A stretch of DNA of 64,000 nucleotides from Streptomyces sp. NBC_01260 (GCF_036226405.1 NZ_CP108464.1:8494001-8558000); one strand, 5' to 3'. Numbered from the stretch's first letter, positions 7,948-18,054 are shown. Made by a program: numbers and translations. Notes: a model not told the origin generated them from the sequence alone.

Positions 7948-9780
7948 ATGGGTGGTGAACGGCAAGAACCGCCGCCGGACGAGTTCGAGGCCGAGCTTGA
8001 CCAGATCGCCGCGCTGAACCGGATGGAAGCCCCTTCCCCGGCGCCGCCGGGCGGCCCGGGGCCCGCTGCCGACGCCATCCGGCCCGGCGAGGCGGCCAGG
8101 CGCCGCGACTCGCTCCTGCTGTCCGCCGGTCACACGGTCGCGGAGTCCGGCTCGCTCGACGAGGCGCTGAGGCTGGCGGCCGGGCTGTACGCGCCGGACT
8201 TCCCGCTGGACGGCCAGAGCGTGTTCGGCGTCGGCGACGATTCGCTCAGCGCCCTGGCGCAGTACGGATTCAGCCCCGGCGGCGGAGTCGACCAGGGATT
8301 CCGGCTGCCGATGACGACCGGCCACCCGGCCGCCGAGGTCGCCAGAACCGGCCGCGCGGTGTTTCTGGCCTCGACGCATGAGTACCGCAGCCGATTCCCG
8401 GCCGGCTGGCACATGTCGGCCCGCAAGGACCGCGATGCGTGGGCCTTCCTGCCGCTCGTGACCGCCGGGCGGGTCGTCGGAGTGTGGCTCGCGGCCTTCC
8501 GCTCACCGGTGGCCTTCACGAAGAGCGAGCGCACCCTGCTGACCGTGACCGGCCGGATGATCGCCCAGGTCCTCGAACGCGCCCGGGCCGGCAGAGCGGA
8601 ACTGGCCCTCTCCCGTGGCCTGCGGGGGAGCATGCGCGCCGCCGGTCCGGCCCTGACCGGCCTGAGTGTCGCGACGCGCTACGTGCCGACCGGGGGAGGG
8701 CTCATGGCCGGCGGGGACTGGTACGACAGCATCGACCTGCCCAACGGCCGCCTCGCCCTGGTCATCGGCGACGTGCAGGGACACGATGTGCACGCCGCGG
8801 GGCTGATGGCCCAGCTTCGCACGGCCGTGCACGCGTACGCCGCCGAGGGGCACGGACCGGACGCCGTACTGGCACGGGCCTCGCGCTTCCTGACCACCCT
8901 CGACGAGGACCGGTTCGCCACCTGCCTCTACATCGAGGCCGACCCGTCCACCGGCGACCTGCACATCGCACGCGCCGGCCACCCGCACCCGGTACTGCGC
9001 ACGCCGGACGGCACCTGTCTGATCAAGCACATCAGCGGCGGCCTGCCGCTCGGGCTGATGCCCGGCGAGGAGGACTACCCCGTCGACATCCTGCGCCTGC
9101 ACGAAGGCGAGGTCCTGATGCTGTGCACGGACGGCCTGATCGAGAACGGCGGCCATGACATGTACAGCGGCTGGGTACGGCTGCGCGACGCGTTCTCACC
9201 CGGCCCCGCCGAGGACCTCGAAGGGATGGCCGACCGGCTGATGTCGGCCGTACTCAGCCCCGGACCCGGGGCCCGGGAGGGCGCCGCCGCACGCGACGGC
9301 GACGACATCGCCCTCCTGCTCCTGCGCCGCGACTCCGGACAGCCGCGCGTCGAGGTGAACCAGCGCCGGCTGGTGCTGACCATCGGGCAGGACCAGGGCG
9401 AGGGACTGTCCGAGGCACGCGCCGAACTGAAGGCGCTGCTCTACGACTGGGCGCGCCCGGACCAGGTGGACACCGCGGTGCTCCTGGCGACGGAACTGCT
9501 CGGCAACGTACTCGTGCACACCGATCAGGACGGCTCACTCAACGCCTACGTCACCGGCGAGACCGGCCGGCGCCGGCTGCTCGTCGAGGTCATGGACCGC
9601 GGCGACGAACTGCCGCACCAGCGGACTCCGGTCGAACTGGCCTCGTCGGGACGGGGGCTGCTGCTCCTGGACATCCTGGCCGACCAGTGGGGGGTGCGGC
9701 CCGAACCCGAGGGCAAGACCGCCTGGTTCGCGCTCACCGAGGGACCCCCGGCCGACACCGGGGGCGGCGCCACGGTCTGA
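7948..9780 (+). CDS. GAF-SpoIIE phosphatase with C-terminal ATPase domain
   Basis: 610 residues from the ATG at 7948 (GAAGGG about 8 bases upstream); the frame is open further upstream to 7801 but with non-coding character. Domains in order: an N-terminal helical segment, a GAF-like sensor (about 60-205), a PP2C/SpoIIE Ser/Thr phosphatase (about 225-450; GGDWYDSI and IGDVQGHDVHAAG are the metal-binding motifs, LMLCTDGLIE the third), and an HATPase_c anti-sigma kinase-like domain (about 490-600; ATELLGNVLVHT). These proteins dephosphorylate anti-anti-sigma (STAS) factors and thereby control sigma factors of the SigB/SigF type. It is cytoplasmic, with no membrane segment. The signal for the GAF domain is unknown. 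Confidence 0.88.
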   Translation: MGGERQEPPPDEFEAELDQIAALNRMEAPSPAPPGGPGPAADAIRPGEAARRRDSLLLSAGHTVAESGSLDEALRLAAGLYAPDFPLDGQSVFGVGDDSLSALAQYGFSPGGGVDQGFRLPMTTGHPAAEVARTGRAVFLASTHEYRSRFPAGWHMSARKDRDAWAFLPLVTAGRVVGVWLAAFRSPVAFTKSERTLLTVTGRMIAQVLERARAGRAELALSRGLRGSMRAAGPALTGLSVATRYVPTGGGLMAGGDWYDSIDLPNGRLALVIGDVQGHDVHAAGLMAQLRTAVHAYAAEGHGPDAVLARASRFLTTLDEDRFATCLYIEADPSTGDLHIARAGHPHPVLRTPDGTCLIKHISGGLPLGLMPGEEDYPVDILRLHEGEVLMLCTDGLIENGGHDMYSGWVRLRDAFSPGPAEDLEGMADRLMSAVLSPGPGAREGAAARDGDDIALLLLRRDSGQPRVEVNQRRLVLTIGQDQGEGLSEARAELKALLYDWARPDQVDTAVLLATELLGNVLVHTDQDGSLNAYVTGETGRRRLLVEVMDRGDELPHQRTPVELASSGRGLLLLDILADQWGVRPEPEGKTAWFALTEGPPADTGGGATV

Positions 9781-9898
9781 GACCGGACACGGCATGCCCC
9801 TGGTGCGCGAAACGGCATGGTGTCGAATCTCAGGGTGATCGTGCGGATACTCTTTGTCACCTCACTGGTAGATCATCAGTACTTGAGGGGACATCCGA

Positions 9899-10573
9899 AT
9901 GCACCGTATGCGCACGGTACTTGCCGCGCTGGGCATCACCGCCGGACTGATCACGGCCCCCGCGGCGAGCGCCGCGGCGAAGCCGGAGAACCGGCCCGCC
10001 GGCAGCACGGCCCGGCACGAGCCCTGCACCGGCGAGTTCCACGACGACGCCCGGCTCGGCCCCCAGTGGCTGCCGAACAAGAACCGGGCTCCCGTGGGCC
10101 CGCTCCTGAAGGGCTACCAGCGCACCGGGGGCCTCTCCCCGCAGGCCTTCCTGAAGAAGTACTGGGAAGGGCCCGCCGACTCCGGCAGCTGGAAGTACCC
10201 GCCCAACGACGGCTTCGGCGAGGTCAACGGCCGGATCGACAAGGAGCCGTCGAAGCTGCGCCCCGGCCAGCGCCTGGACCGCTTCGGCTCGGAGTACGGC
10301 GGCTACCTGGCCCCGGCCGGTGACTCGTACGCGGAGCGGGCACTGCCGCCGCAGAACCTCAACACCCGCGAAGCGGCCTTCCCCTGCGACTACCGGGTGT
10401 ACAAGGTCGCCAAGCCCTTCTGGGTCTGGCAGGGCAGCATCGCCCCCTGGTTCGAACAGTCGGGCGGAGGCCGGCAGATCAAGCTCGACGCGGTCTTCCT
10501 CGACCCGGGCGAGGGTCAGCGGCTGAACGTCAAGTGGCTGCTGGAGCACGGCTACCTCGCTCCCGCCGCCTAG
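9899..10573 (+). CDS. secreted TNT-domain protein, probable NAD+ glycohydrolase-type toxin
   Basis: 224 residues; ATG at 9899 preceded by GAGGGG. A signal peptide with ALGITAGLITA core and an ASA-A cleavage site ends near residue 25-27. Residues about 95-222 match the TNT domain (DUF4237): YPPNDGF, the RFGSEYGGY motif and the APWFEQSGGG motif. In Mycobacterium CpnT this domain hydrolyses NAD+. As I recall, its Arg757/Tyr765 pair is spaced by 8, as are R128 and Y136 here, and Gln822 matches Q187. No His is present between Y136 and Q187, where CpnT has an important one. Cys43 and Cys163 could form a disulfide. The next gene starts 7 bases later and may be a partner or immunity protein. Targets could be competitors or predators. 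Confidence 0.8.
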   Translation: MHRMRTVLAALGITAGLITAPAASAAAKPENRPAGSTARHEPCTGEFHDDARLGPQWLPNKNRAPVGPLLKGYQRTGGLSPQAFLKKYWEGPADSGSWKYPPNDGFGEVNGRIDKEPSKLRPGQRLDRFGSEYGGYLAPAGDSYAERALPPQNLNTREAAFPCDYRVYKVAKPFWVWQGSIAPWFEQSGGGRQIKLDAVFLDPGEGQRLNVKWLLEHGYLAPAA

Positions 10574-10580
10574 CACCGGC

Positions 10581-10817
10581 GTGGAACGCCGGGAACTGCG
10601 GGCCGCGCTGAGCGCCGCGGGAGTGGCCGACGGCTACTACCGCATCGAGGGAGTCCATGAACCGGCCCCCACCCCCACCGACTTCCTGTTCCTGCGGCAG
10701 GCGTCCGACGGGGCATGGGAGACCGGGGCGTACGAACGCGGTACGTACGAGGTGATCGCCCGGCACCCGAGCGAATCGGCCGGCTGCGCCCACCTGCTCC
10801 ACCTGCTGGTTACGTAG
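10581..10817 (+). CDS. 78-residue partner of the TNT protein, possible immunity factor
   Basis: GTG start at 10581, only 7 bases after the TNT gene stop, so the two are co-transcribed. The product is a small alpha/beta-looking cytoplasmic protein (DGYYRIEGVHEP, TDFLFLR, WETGAYERGTYEV) without a signal peptide. Toxins of this domain class need an inhibitor in the producer; the mycobacterial one (IFT) is much longer, so homology is not evident. Immunity is an inference from position and size only. A long hairpin ends the transcript. Confidence 0.6.
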   Translation: MERRELRAALSAAGVADGYYRIEGVHEPAPTPTDFLFLRQASDGAWETGAYERGTYEVIARHPSESAGCAHLLHLLVT

Positions 10818-10836
10818 CGTGCGGGTACCGGCGCCC

Positions 10837-10875
10837 GGCAGGCCGACCGGACGGGATCCGTCCGGTCGGCCTGCC
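10837..10875. terminator. 18-bp perfect hairpin terminator
   Basis: Arms 10837-10854 and 10858-10875 pair perfectly over 18 bp with a three-base loop (GAT). It sits between the plus-strand TNT pair and the minus-strand betaine operon, whose last gene ends at 10936. Confidence 0.85.
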
Positions 10876-10935
10876 CCGCCGGGGCGCCGCGCGGCTACGG
10901 CCGATTCGCCGGTGGCCGGGACCGCAGCGGCATCG

Positions 10936-11901
10936 TCAGCGGGGAATCCAGGCCCGCCACTTCTGCTCGTTCCCGTCCACCCACTTCTTCGCCGCGTCCT
11001 CGGGCGACAGCTTCCGATCGGCGATCAGCAGGGCGACCTCGTTCTGGTCCTCGGTACTCCAGGAGAAGTTCTTCAGGAACCGGGCCGCCTTCCCGCCGCT
11101 GCCGGCGAAGCGGGCGTTGAGGTACTTCTTCAGCGGAGTCTGCGGGTAGGCGCACTTGACCTTCTTCACGTCGGCGTCGCAGCCGTCCTTGTACGGCGGC
11201 AGCTTCACCTCCGTCATCGGCACCTTCTCGAACAGCCACTGCGGCTTGTACCAGTAGGAGAGGAAGGGCTTCTTCTCCTTGGCGAACTGCTTGATCTGCG
11301 TGATCTGCGCAGCTTCCGACCCGGAGAACACGACCTGGTAGTCCAGACCGAGATTCTGCACGAGCGCCTTGTCATTGGTGACGTAGGACGGAGAGCCGTC
11401 CAGCAACTGGCCCTTGCCCCCGCTCTCCGCGGTGCGGAACCGGTCGGCGTACTTGTCGAGGTTGTGCCAGTCCGTGACGTCGGGGTGTTCCCTGGCGAAG
11501 TACGTCGGGACGAACCAGCCGATGTGACCGGTGACCCCGAGCTCGCCGCCCGGACTGATCGTCTTCTTGTCCTTGACGTAACGCGCCTCCTGGTCCGGAT
11601 GACCCCAGTCCTCCAGGATCGCGTCGACCCTGCCCTGGCTGAGGGCGTCCCAGGCGGGCACCTCGTCGATCTGGACGGTGTCGACGCGGTAGCCCAGCTC
11701 GTGCTCCAGGAGGTACTGGGCGACGGCCACGTTCGCCTGGGCGCCGACCCACGACTGCACGGACAGGGTCACGGTCCTGGCGCCCTGCGCGTTGGCGAAC
11801 GGCGAGGACTGCTGTGTCATGTCGGCCGCGCCGCAGCCGGCCACGGCGACCAGGGCCGTGGCGGAGACGAGCGCGATGAGCGGAGTACGCGGACGAGCCA
11901 T
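10936..11901 (-). CDS. glycine betaine/choline ABC transporter binding lipoprotein
   Basis: 321 residues. Lipobox VAGC puts the lipidated Cys at residue 23. The mature part is an OpuAC-type (QAT family) substrate-binding protein: LSVQSWVGAQANVAVAQYLLEHELGY near the start, DAILEDWGHP, GHIGWFVP and SYWYKPQWLFEK supply the aromatic residues that usually form the cage around a quaternary ammonium. It captures the ligand outside the membrane and hands it to the fused permease. The gene is last in the five-gene operon; its ATG lies one base after the permease stop. Confidence 0.9.
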   Translation of the reverse strand: MARPRTPLIALVSATALVAVAGCGAADMTQQSSPFANAQGARTVTLSVQSWVGAQANVAVAQYLLEHELGYRVDTVQIDEVPAWDALSQGRVDAILEDWGHPDQEARYVKDKKTISPGGELGVTGHIGWFVPTYFAREHPDVTDWHNLDKYADRFRTAESGGKGQLLDGSPSYVTNDKALVQNLGLDYQVVFSGSEAAQITQIKQFAKEKKPFLSYWYKPQWLFEKVPMTEVKLPPYKDGCDADVKKVKCAYPQTPLKKYLNARFAGSGGKAARFLKNFSWSTEDQNEVALLIADRKLSPEDAAKKWVDGNEQKWRAWIPR

Positions 11902-11902
11902 C

Positions 11903-13861
11903 TCAGGCCCCCTTTCCGGAGTGACGCCCGGTCGGCTGGGTGACGCGGTCGAGCACCAGGCCGAGCATGACGATCGCGGCGCCGGCTACCAGCCCGGTCG
12001 CCAGATCGCCCTGCGCGAGGCCGAACACCGCGGCGTAGCCGAGCGCGCCCCCGCCGACGAGACCCCCGATGACCACCACGGCGAGCACCAGGACGACGCC
12101 CTGGTTCACGGCGAGGAGCAGCGCGGGGCGTGCCAGCGGAAGCTGGACCTTCAGCAGTTGCTGGACGCCGGTCGCGCCGAGGGAGCGCGAGGACTCCATG
12201 GTGACCGGGTCGACGCCGTTCAGGCCCTGGGTGGTGATGCGGACGACGGCGGGCAGCGCGTAGATGACGGCGGCGGCCACCGCCGGTGCACGGCCGACGC
12301 CGAACAGGGCGACGACGGGGATGAGATAGACGAACTGCGGCATGGTCTGGAACACGTCCAGCACCGGACGCAGCAGCCGTTCCACCCGTTCGCTGCGGGA
12401 GGCGGCGATCCCGACGGCGAAACCGGCCACCAGGGTCACCGCGACACCGGCCAGCACCTGGGAGAGCGTGTCGAGCGCCGGGTCCCAGACACCGAGTACC
12501 CCGATGGCGGCCATCGCGAGGACGGCGGTCACCGTGGTGCGCCAGGTGCCGATCAGCATGGCGAGCACGGCGGTCAGCAGCAGCACGGACCACCAGGGCA
12601 GCCACTGCAGTCCGTCGCGCACCGGGTCCAGGACCCAGGTGGTGAAACGTCCGGCCCAGTCCGCCGTGCCGCCGATGACCGGGACGCCGGAGTACAGGTG
12701 GTCGGTCATCCAGCCGACGGCCCTGTTGACGGGCTCGGCGACGGCGACCGTCCAGCCGCCCGGCCAGGTCGTCCCGGAGGCGAGGCGTGCCACCACGGCG
12801 ACGAGCACGGTGCCGGCCGCGGCGACGGCCCAGCCCAGCCGGGCGGATCCGGTCCGCGGCGCGGTGTCGAGTCCGTTGCCGGCCGCGCCGGTGACCCGGT
12901 CGAGGACCACGGCGAGCAGCACGATCGGGATACCGGCCGCGAGCGCGGCACCGACATCGACGGAGGCGAGCGCCTGGTAGACGCGGTCACCGAGACCGCC
13001 GGCGCCGATCACGGAGGCGATGACGGCCATCGAGAGGGCCATCATGATCGTCTGGTTGAGACCGAGCAGCAGCTCCTTGCGCGCCAGCGGAAGCCGGGCC
13101 GTCAGCAGCCGCTGCCGTCCCGTGGCACCGAGTGAGGCCGCGGCCTCCATGACGCCCGCGTCGGCGCCGCGCAGCCCGAGAGCGGTCAGCCGGGCCATCG
13201 GCGGCGCCGCGTAGACGACGGTCGCCAGCACGGCGGCCGGCACACCTATGCCGAAGACGAGCACCACCGGCAGCAGATACGCGAAGGCCGGCATCACCTG
13301 CATGGTGTCGAGCACCGGCCGCAACATGCGGAAGATCCGGTCCGACAGCCCCGCGGCCAGGCCGAGGAGCGCTCCGAACGCCACGGAGACCAGGACCGCG
13401 ACCACCATCAGCGCCAGGGTCTGCATGGTGGGCACCCACATGCCGAGAAGCCCGCAGAGGAGGAAGGCGACGACGGCGGACAGCGCGAGCCCGACGCCCG
13501 CCACCCGCCAGGCGATCAGTCCGGCGGCGGCCGTGACACCCGCCCAGCCGGCGGCGAGCAGGACCAGGTAGACACCGCGCACCGAGAGCACGACGCCGTT
13601 GCTGATGTGCCCGAAGAAGTAGAGGAACAGCGGGTGGGTGTCGCGGTTGTCGATGATCCAGTCGCTGACGCTGCCGAGCGGACCGGTGAGGTCGACGGTG
13701 AGATCCCCCGGCCACGCACCCCCGCCGATGAGGAAGGTGCCCAGTACCAGCAGCGCGACCGCCGCGGCCAGCAGGAGAGCGGTGCGGTGCCGTGCGAGGG
13801 AGACAACGGACCCGGAGGAGCCGAACTCGGTGGGTCGTGCGGTAGTGGCGGTCGCGGTCAT
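11903..13861 (-). CDS. glycine betaine ABC transporter, two permease domains fused
   Basis: 652 residues from the ATG at 13861 (GAGG about 9 bases upstream); a longer frame to 13924 exists but adds a charged non-membrane leader. The protein contains two complete ProW/OpuAB-type permease domains in tandem. Each has its own EAA loop: EAAASLGATGRQ in the first half and ESSRSLGATGVQ in the second, each followed by LPLA. In most bacteria this subunit is a homodimer of a single domain. The fusion makes an obligate pseudo-heterodimer whose halves can diverge. It is a membrane protein with roughly 12-16 helices. It is followed at one base by the binding protein gene. Confidence 0.9.
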   Translation of the reverse strand: MTATATTARPTEFGSSGSVVSLARHRTALLLAAAVALLVLGTFLIGGGAWPGDLTVDLTGPLGSVSDWIIDNRDTHPLFLYFFGHISNGVVLSVRGVYLVLLAAGWAGVTAAAGLIAWRVAGVGLALSAVVAFLLCGLLGMWVPTMQTLALMVVAVLVSVAFGALLGLAAGLSDRIFRMLRPVLDTMQVMPAFAYLLPVVLVFGIGVPAAVLATVVYAAPPMARLTALGLRGADAGVMEAAASLGATGRQRLLTARLPLARKELLLGLNQTIMMALSMAVIASVIGAGGLGDRVYQALASVDVGAALAAGIPIVLLAVVLDRVTGAAGNGLDTAPRTGSARLGWAVAAAGTVLVAVVARLASGTTWPGGWTVAVAEPVNRAVGWMTDHLYSGVPVIGGTADWAGRFTTWVLDPVRDGLQWLPWWSVLLLTAVLAMLIGTWRTTVTAVLAMAAIGVLGVWDPALDTLSQVLAGVAVTLVAGFAVGIAASRSERVERLLRPVLDVFQTMPQFVYLIPVVALFGVGRAPAVAAAVIYALPAVVRITTQGLNGVDPVTMESSRSLGATGVQQLLKVQLPLARPALLLAVNQGVVLVLAVVVIGGLVGGGALGYAAVFGLAQGDLATGLVAGAAIVMLGLVLDRVTQPTGRHSGKGA

Positions 13862-13970
13862 CGCGGGCACCTCACGCTCATGGCGCCGGGCATCGCGGCC
13901 GGCCGCGCCCCGTGCCGCGGGCACCGTGCGGCGGCGCGGCGCGGCGGGGCCGGTGCATGGACTGTCCGCA

Positions 13971-15020
13971 TCACGCGGCCTCCTTCACGGCCGGAATCCC
14001 GGCCACGACGCCGAGCAGGCATGCGTGGTCGACCACGCCCAGGCAGCGGCCCCCGTCGACCACACGCGCGGTCTCGCCGGTGCGGACGACCGCCTCGATC
14101 GCCTCGGAGACCGTGGTACCCGGTGTCAGCGCCGGACCCGAGACGCTCTCCGCGCCGTCGGCGGGACGCATCGCCGCCCGCACGGTCAGGACCTGTTCGC
14201 GCGGAACGTCGCGGACGAAGTCCCGGACGTAGTCGTCGGCCGGCGATCCCACGATCTCCTCCGGAGTGCCCAGTTGCACGATCCGGCCGTCCCGCATCAG
14301 GGCTATACGGTCACCGAGCTTCAGCGCCTCGTTCAGGTCATGGGTGATGAAGACCATCGTGCGGCCCTCCTCGCGGTGCAGCCGGACGACCTCCTCCTGC
14401 ATGTCCCGTCGGATGAGCGGGTCGAGGGCGCTGAACGGCTCGTCGAACAGCAGCACTTCGGGATCGACGGCGAGTGCCCGCGCCAGCCCGACCCGCTGCT
14501 GCTGACCGCCGGAGAGCTGCCCGGGGCGGCGGTTCTCCAGACCCTCGAGGCCCACCTTGGTGATGAACTCCGCCGCCCGAGCCCGCCGTTGGGCCCGGCC
14601 CATGCCCTGGATCTCCAGCCCGTACGCGACATTGTCGACGACCGAGCGGTGCGGCAGCAGACCGAAGTGCTGGAAGACCATGGCCGCACGGTGGCGGCGC
14701 AGTTCACGCAGCCGTCCGGCGTTCATCGACAGCACGTCCTCGCCGTCCATGGTGATCTCACCGGACGTCGGTTCGATGAGCCGGGTGAGGCAGCGTACGA
14801 GAGTGGACTTCCCGGACCCGGACAGGCCCATCACGACGAACACCTCGCCCTTGCGGACGTCGAACGAGACATCGCGCACGGCGGCTGTGCAGCCGGTTCG
14901 CTCGCGCAGTTCGGCGCCGTCGAGCTCGGCCAGTTCGGCGTCACCCGGCACCCGGTCGGCCTTCGGTCCGAAGACCTTCCAGAGGTTGTTCACTGAGAAG
15001 ACGTGCGGCGGTGTGTTCAT
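13971..15020 (-). CDS. glycine betaine ABC transporter ATPase with CBS region
   Basis: 349 residues; ATG at 15020 overlaps the TGA of the upstream oxidoreductase (ATGA), with GGGGG as a Shine-Dalgarno-like stretch. It has Walker [10 protein letters not shown] (about residue 65), signature [10 protein letters not shown], Walker [13 protein letters not shown] and the H-loop ITHDLNEAL. The last 85 residues look like CBS modules ([30 protein letters not shown]), which in OpuA-type ATPases sense ionic strength. It drives uptake of glycine betaine or choline for osmoprotection. It sits between the two oxidation enzymes and the permease in one operon. Confidence 0.92.
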   Translation of the reverse strand: MNTPPHVFSVNNLWKVFGPKADRVPGDAELAELDGAELRERTGCTAAVRDVSFDVRKGEVFVVMGLSGSGKSTLVRCLTRLIEPTSGEITMDGEDVLSMNAGRLRELRRHRAAMVFQHFGLLPHRSVVDNVAYGLEIQGMGRAQRRARAAEFITKVGLEGLENRRPGQLSGGQQQRVGLARALAVDPEVLLFDEPFSALDPLIRRDMQEEVVRLHREEGRTMVFITHDLNEALKLGDRIALMRDGRIVQLGTPEEIVGSPADDYVRDFVRDVPREQVLTVRAAMRPADGAESVSGPALTPGTTVSEAIEAVVRTGETARVVDGGRCLGVVDHACLLGVVAGIPAVKEAA

Positions 15021-16555
15021 CGGGCATGACCCCCAGTAGTGGCGCCGAGCAGATCTGCGCATTTTTCCCCGACCATCAGCACCCCGATCATCGGGTTGAC
15101 GGTCGTCATCGTCGGGAAGACCGACGCGTCGGCTATCCGGACGGCGTCCAGGCCACGGATGCGCAGGTCGGGTGCGACCACGGCGAGCGCGTCGTCGGCC
15201 GCGCCCATCCGGCACGTTCCCGCCGGGTGGTAGACGGTGTGCGCGACCCTGCGCGCGTACTCGCTCAGATCCTCGTCCGAGGTGACCTCGGGCCCCGGGC
15301 AGACCTCGCGCTTCAGCCAGCCGGCCAGTGGTTCCCGCGCGGCGATCTCACGGGCGATCCTGATTCCGTCGACGAGCGTCCGCCCGTCGTAGTCCTGCGC
15401 GTCGGTGAAGTAGCGGAAGTCCAGGGCAGGTTTGACCTCGGGATCGGGGCTGGTCAGATAGAGGCGCCCGCGGCTGCGCGGCTTCGGGATGTTCGGCGTC
15501 ATGGACACTCCGTGCTCAGGACGCTCGTACCCGAGCCGCTCCGGATTGTCCGTGAACGGAATCTGGTAGAAGTGGAACATCAGGTCGGGTCCCGGGCTCT
15601 CGGGGTCCCGCCGTACGAACAGCCCGGCGTCGCTGTCCATCGCGGAGTTCTCGGGGATCGGCCCGTGCGTCTCCCAGACGATGACCGACTCGGGGTGGTC
15701 GAGCAGGTTCTCGCCGACACCGGGCAGGTCGTGCACCACGGGAATGCCGAGCTTCTCCAGCTCCGCGCGGTGACCGATCCCGGAGTGCATCAGCAGCCGC
15801 GGGGTGTCCACCGCGCCCGCGCACACCACCACTTCGCGCCGGGCGCGGACGAGACGCTCCTCGCCGTCCGCGGTTCGCACCCGCACCCCGGTCGCGCGGC
15901 GGCCGTCGAGCTCCAGCCGGAACGCCCAGGTCTCCAGGGCGATATGGAGGTTCGGCCGGTCGAGGAACGGGTGCAGATACGCGACCGAGGCGGAGGAGCG
16001 CTTGTTGTTCTCGGGATGGTAGGCGAGGTCGAAGAACCCCACACCGTCCTGGAAGGCCGCCTTGTTGAAGCCCTCGACGCGCGGTACCCCGAGCGTCGTC
16101 TGCGCCGTGTCGACGAAGTCGCGGGCGATGGCGTTGCGGTCCGCCTCGTCGACGGGGACGATGTTGTTGCGCAGCCGGTGGAAGTACGGGTCCATCGACG
16201 AGGCGTCCCAGCCCTCCGCGCCGGCCGCGGCCCACTCGTCCCAGTCGGACGGCAGTGGCTTGAAGGCGATCAGGGTGTTGTGGGACGAACATCCACCGAG
16301 CACCCTGGCCCTGCTGTGCCGGATGTTCGAATTGCCCCGGGGCTGCTCGGTCGTGGGGTAGTCGTAGTCCAGTTCGCCGCCGAGGAGGCCCATCCAGCGG
16401 CGCAGCGTCAGGACGTCGTCCCGGCCCACGTCACTGGGTCCGCCCTCGATGAGGGCGACGGTGATGTCGGGGTCCTCGGTGAGCCGGGAAGCGATCACCG
16501 AGCCCGCGGTGCCGCCGCCGACGATGACGTAGTCGTACTGGGTCGTGTTCTCCAT
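15017..16555 (-). CDS. betA: choline dehydrogenase/oxidase-type GMC flavoprotein
   Basis: 512 residues from the ATG at 16555. N-terminal FAD motif [14 protein letters not shown] (about 11-25), GMC signature [14 protein letters not shown] and [10 protein letters not shown] in the middle, and the C-terminal catalytic His in [10 protein letters not shown] followed by [13 protein letters not shown] enzymes of this kind oxidise choline to betaine aldehyde and sometimes on to glycine betaine. The call as choline-specific rests on the neighbours: an aldehyde dehydrogenase 14 bases upstream and a betaine transporter downstream. Other alcohols remain possible. No membrane segment is seen. Confidence 0.85.
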   Translation of the reverse strand: MENTTQYDYVIVGGGTAGSVIASRLTEDPDITVALIEGGPSDVGRDDVLTLRRWMGLLGGELDYDYPTTEQPRGNSNIRHSRARVLGGCSSHNTLIAFKPLPSDWDEWAAAGAEGWDASSMDPYFHRLRNNIVPVDEADRNAIARDFVDTAQTTLGVPRVEGFNKAAFQDGVGFFDLAYHPENNKRSSASVAYLHPFLDRPNLHIALETWAFRLELDGRRATGVRVRTADGEERLVRARREVVVCAGAVDTPRLLMHSGIGHRAELEKLGIPVVHDLPGVGENLLDHPESVIVWETHGPIPENSAMDSDAGLFVRRDPESPGPDLMFHFYQIPFTDNPERLGYERPEHGVSMTPNIPKPRSRGRLYLTSPDPEVKPALDFRYFTDAQDYDGRTLVDGIRIAREIAAREPLAGWLKREVCPGPEVTSDEDLSEYARRVAHTVYHPAGTCRMGAADDALAVVAPDLRIRGLDAVRIADASVFPTMTTVNPMIGVLMVGEKCADLLGATTGGHAR

Positions 16556-16569
16556 CGCCTCTGCTCCCG

Positions 16570-18054
16570 TCAGCCCGCGAACCAGCGCACCGGGCGCGGG
16601 GCGAGGTTCTGGTAGATGTGCTTGGACTCGCGGTACTCGGCGAGACCCGTCGGACCCAGCTCCCGGCCGATGCCGGACTTGCCGAAGCCGCCCCACTCGG
16701 CCTGCGGCAGGTAGGGGTGGAAGTCGTTGATCCACACGGTGCCGTGGCGCAGCCGGGCGGCGACCCGGCGTCCGCGGCCCGTGTCCGCGGTCCACACACC
16801 GCCGGCCAGCCCGTACTCCGTGTCGTTGGCCAGGGCCACGGCCTCGTCCTCGGTACGGAACGTCTCGACGGTCAGGACCGGTCCGAAGACCTCCTCGCGC
16901 ACCACGCGCATGGTGCGGTCGCAGTGGTCCAGCACGGTGGGCCGGTAGAAGTATCCGGACCCTTCGGGGCGTTCGCCGCCCGCCCGCAGCACCGCACCCT
17001 CCTTCAGTGCGGAGGCGACGAACTCCTCTGTCCTGGCGAGCTGTTGAGCGGAGACGAGCGGACCGCACTCGACACCCTCGTCCGTGCCGCGGCCGATCCG
17101 GATCCGCTCGGCGCGCCGGGCGAGTTCGGTGACGAACCGCTCGCGCACCGACTCCTCGACGATCAGCCGCGATCCGGCGGAGCAGACCTGACCGCTGTGG
17201 ATGAAGGCGGCGTTGAGCGCCTGGTCGACGGCGGTGTCGAAGCCCTCCTCGGTGACGCAGGCGTCCGCGAACACCACGTTGGGGTTCTTGCCTCCGAGTT
17301 CGAGCGCGACCTTCTTGACCGTGTCGGCGGCGGCCCGCATCACCTTCGTCCCGCTGGCGAGCCCGCCGGTGAAGGAGATCAGGTCGACATCGGGGTGGTC
17401 CGCGAGCCGGGCTCCGACGGTGGCGCCCGGACCCGTGACGATATTGGCCACACCGGCCGGCAGTCCGGCCTCGGCGAGCAGCGAGATGAGCGCGACCGTG
17501 GTCAGCGGGGTGATCTCACTCGGTTTGATCACAAAGGTGTTGCCCGCGGCGAGAGCAGGTGCGATCTTCCAACTGGCCTGGAGCAGCGGGTAGTTCCAAG
17601 GGGTGATGAGCCCGCAGACGCCGACGGGTTCATGCACCACGACACTGTGGATCTCCTCGGACCCCGCATCGACGACCCGCCCGCCGCTCTCGTTCATCAC
17701 GAGGTCGGCGAAGTAGCGGAAGGCGTCGCGCACGCAGTCGACGTCAACCCGGCCCTCTTCGAGGGTCTTTCCTGCGTCACGGCACTCCAGCGCGCCGATC
17801 CGCTCCCGGTCGCGCTCCAGGAGGCCGGCCACGCGCCTGAGCAGTGCGGCGCGTTCCGCGACGGGCGTGCGCGGCCAGGGTCCCGAGTCGAAGGCGGTCC
17901 GGGCCGCGGCGACGGCGGCGTCCGCGTCCACCGTGCCACCCTCGGAGACGACCGCGAACGCGGTCGCGTCGACAGGATCGAGGATCTCGCGCGTGGCGCC
18001 GGATGCGGCGGCTCGCCACTCTCCCGCTGCATGGATCGTGTGTTGTGCCGACAC
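16570..18054 (-). CDS. betB: betaine aldehyde dehydrogenase-type enzyme
   Basis: 494 residues from the GTG at 18054 (AAAGGG about 12 bases upstream; the open frame continues to 18174 without coding character). NAD-dependent aldehyde dehydrogenase: substrate/cofactor region TPWNYPLLQASWK, GPGATVGARL, catalytic Glu in LELGGKNPN (about residue 253), catalytic Cys in HSGQVCSAGSR (about 290), and EEVFGPVLTVE near the C-terminus. In context it converts betaine aldehyde to glycine betaine. It is the first gene of the operon, so the operon promoter should lie in the 413-base gap upstream. Confidence 0.87.
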   Translation of the reverse strand: MSAQHTIHAAGEWRAAASGATREILDPVDATAFAVVSEGGTVDADAAVAAARTAFDSGPWPRTPVAERAALLRRVAGLLERDRERIGALECRDAGKTLEEGRVDVDCVRDAFRYFADLVMNESGGRVVDAGSEEIHSVVVHEPVGVCGLITPWNYPLLQASWKIAPALAAGNTFVIKPSEITPLTTVALISLLAEAGLPAGVANIVTGPGATVGARLADHPDVDLISFTGGLASGTKVMRAAADTVKKVALELGGKNPNVVFADACVTEEGFDTAVDQALNAAFIHSGQVCSAGSRLIVEESVRERFVTELARRAERIRIGRGTDEGVECGPLVSAQQLARTEEFVASALKEGAVLRAGGERPEGSGYFYRPTVLDHCDRTMRVVREEVFGPVLTVETFRTEDEAVALANDTEYGLAGGVWTADTGRGRRVAARLRHGTVWINDFHPYLPQAEWGGFGKSGIGRELGPTGLAEYRESKHIYQNLAPRPVRWFAG

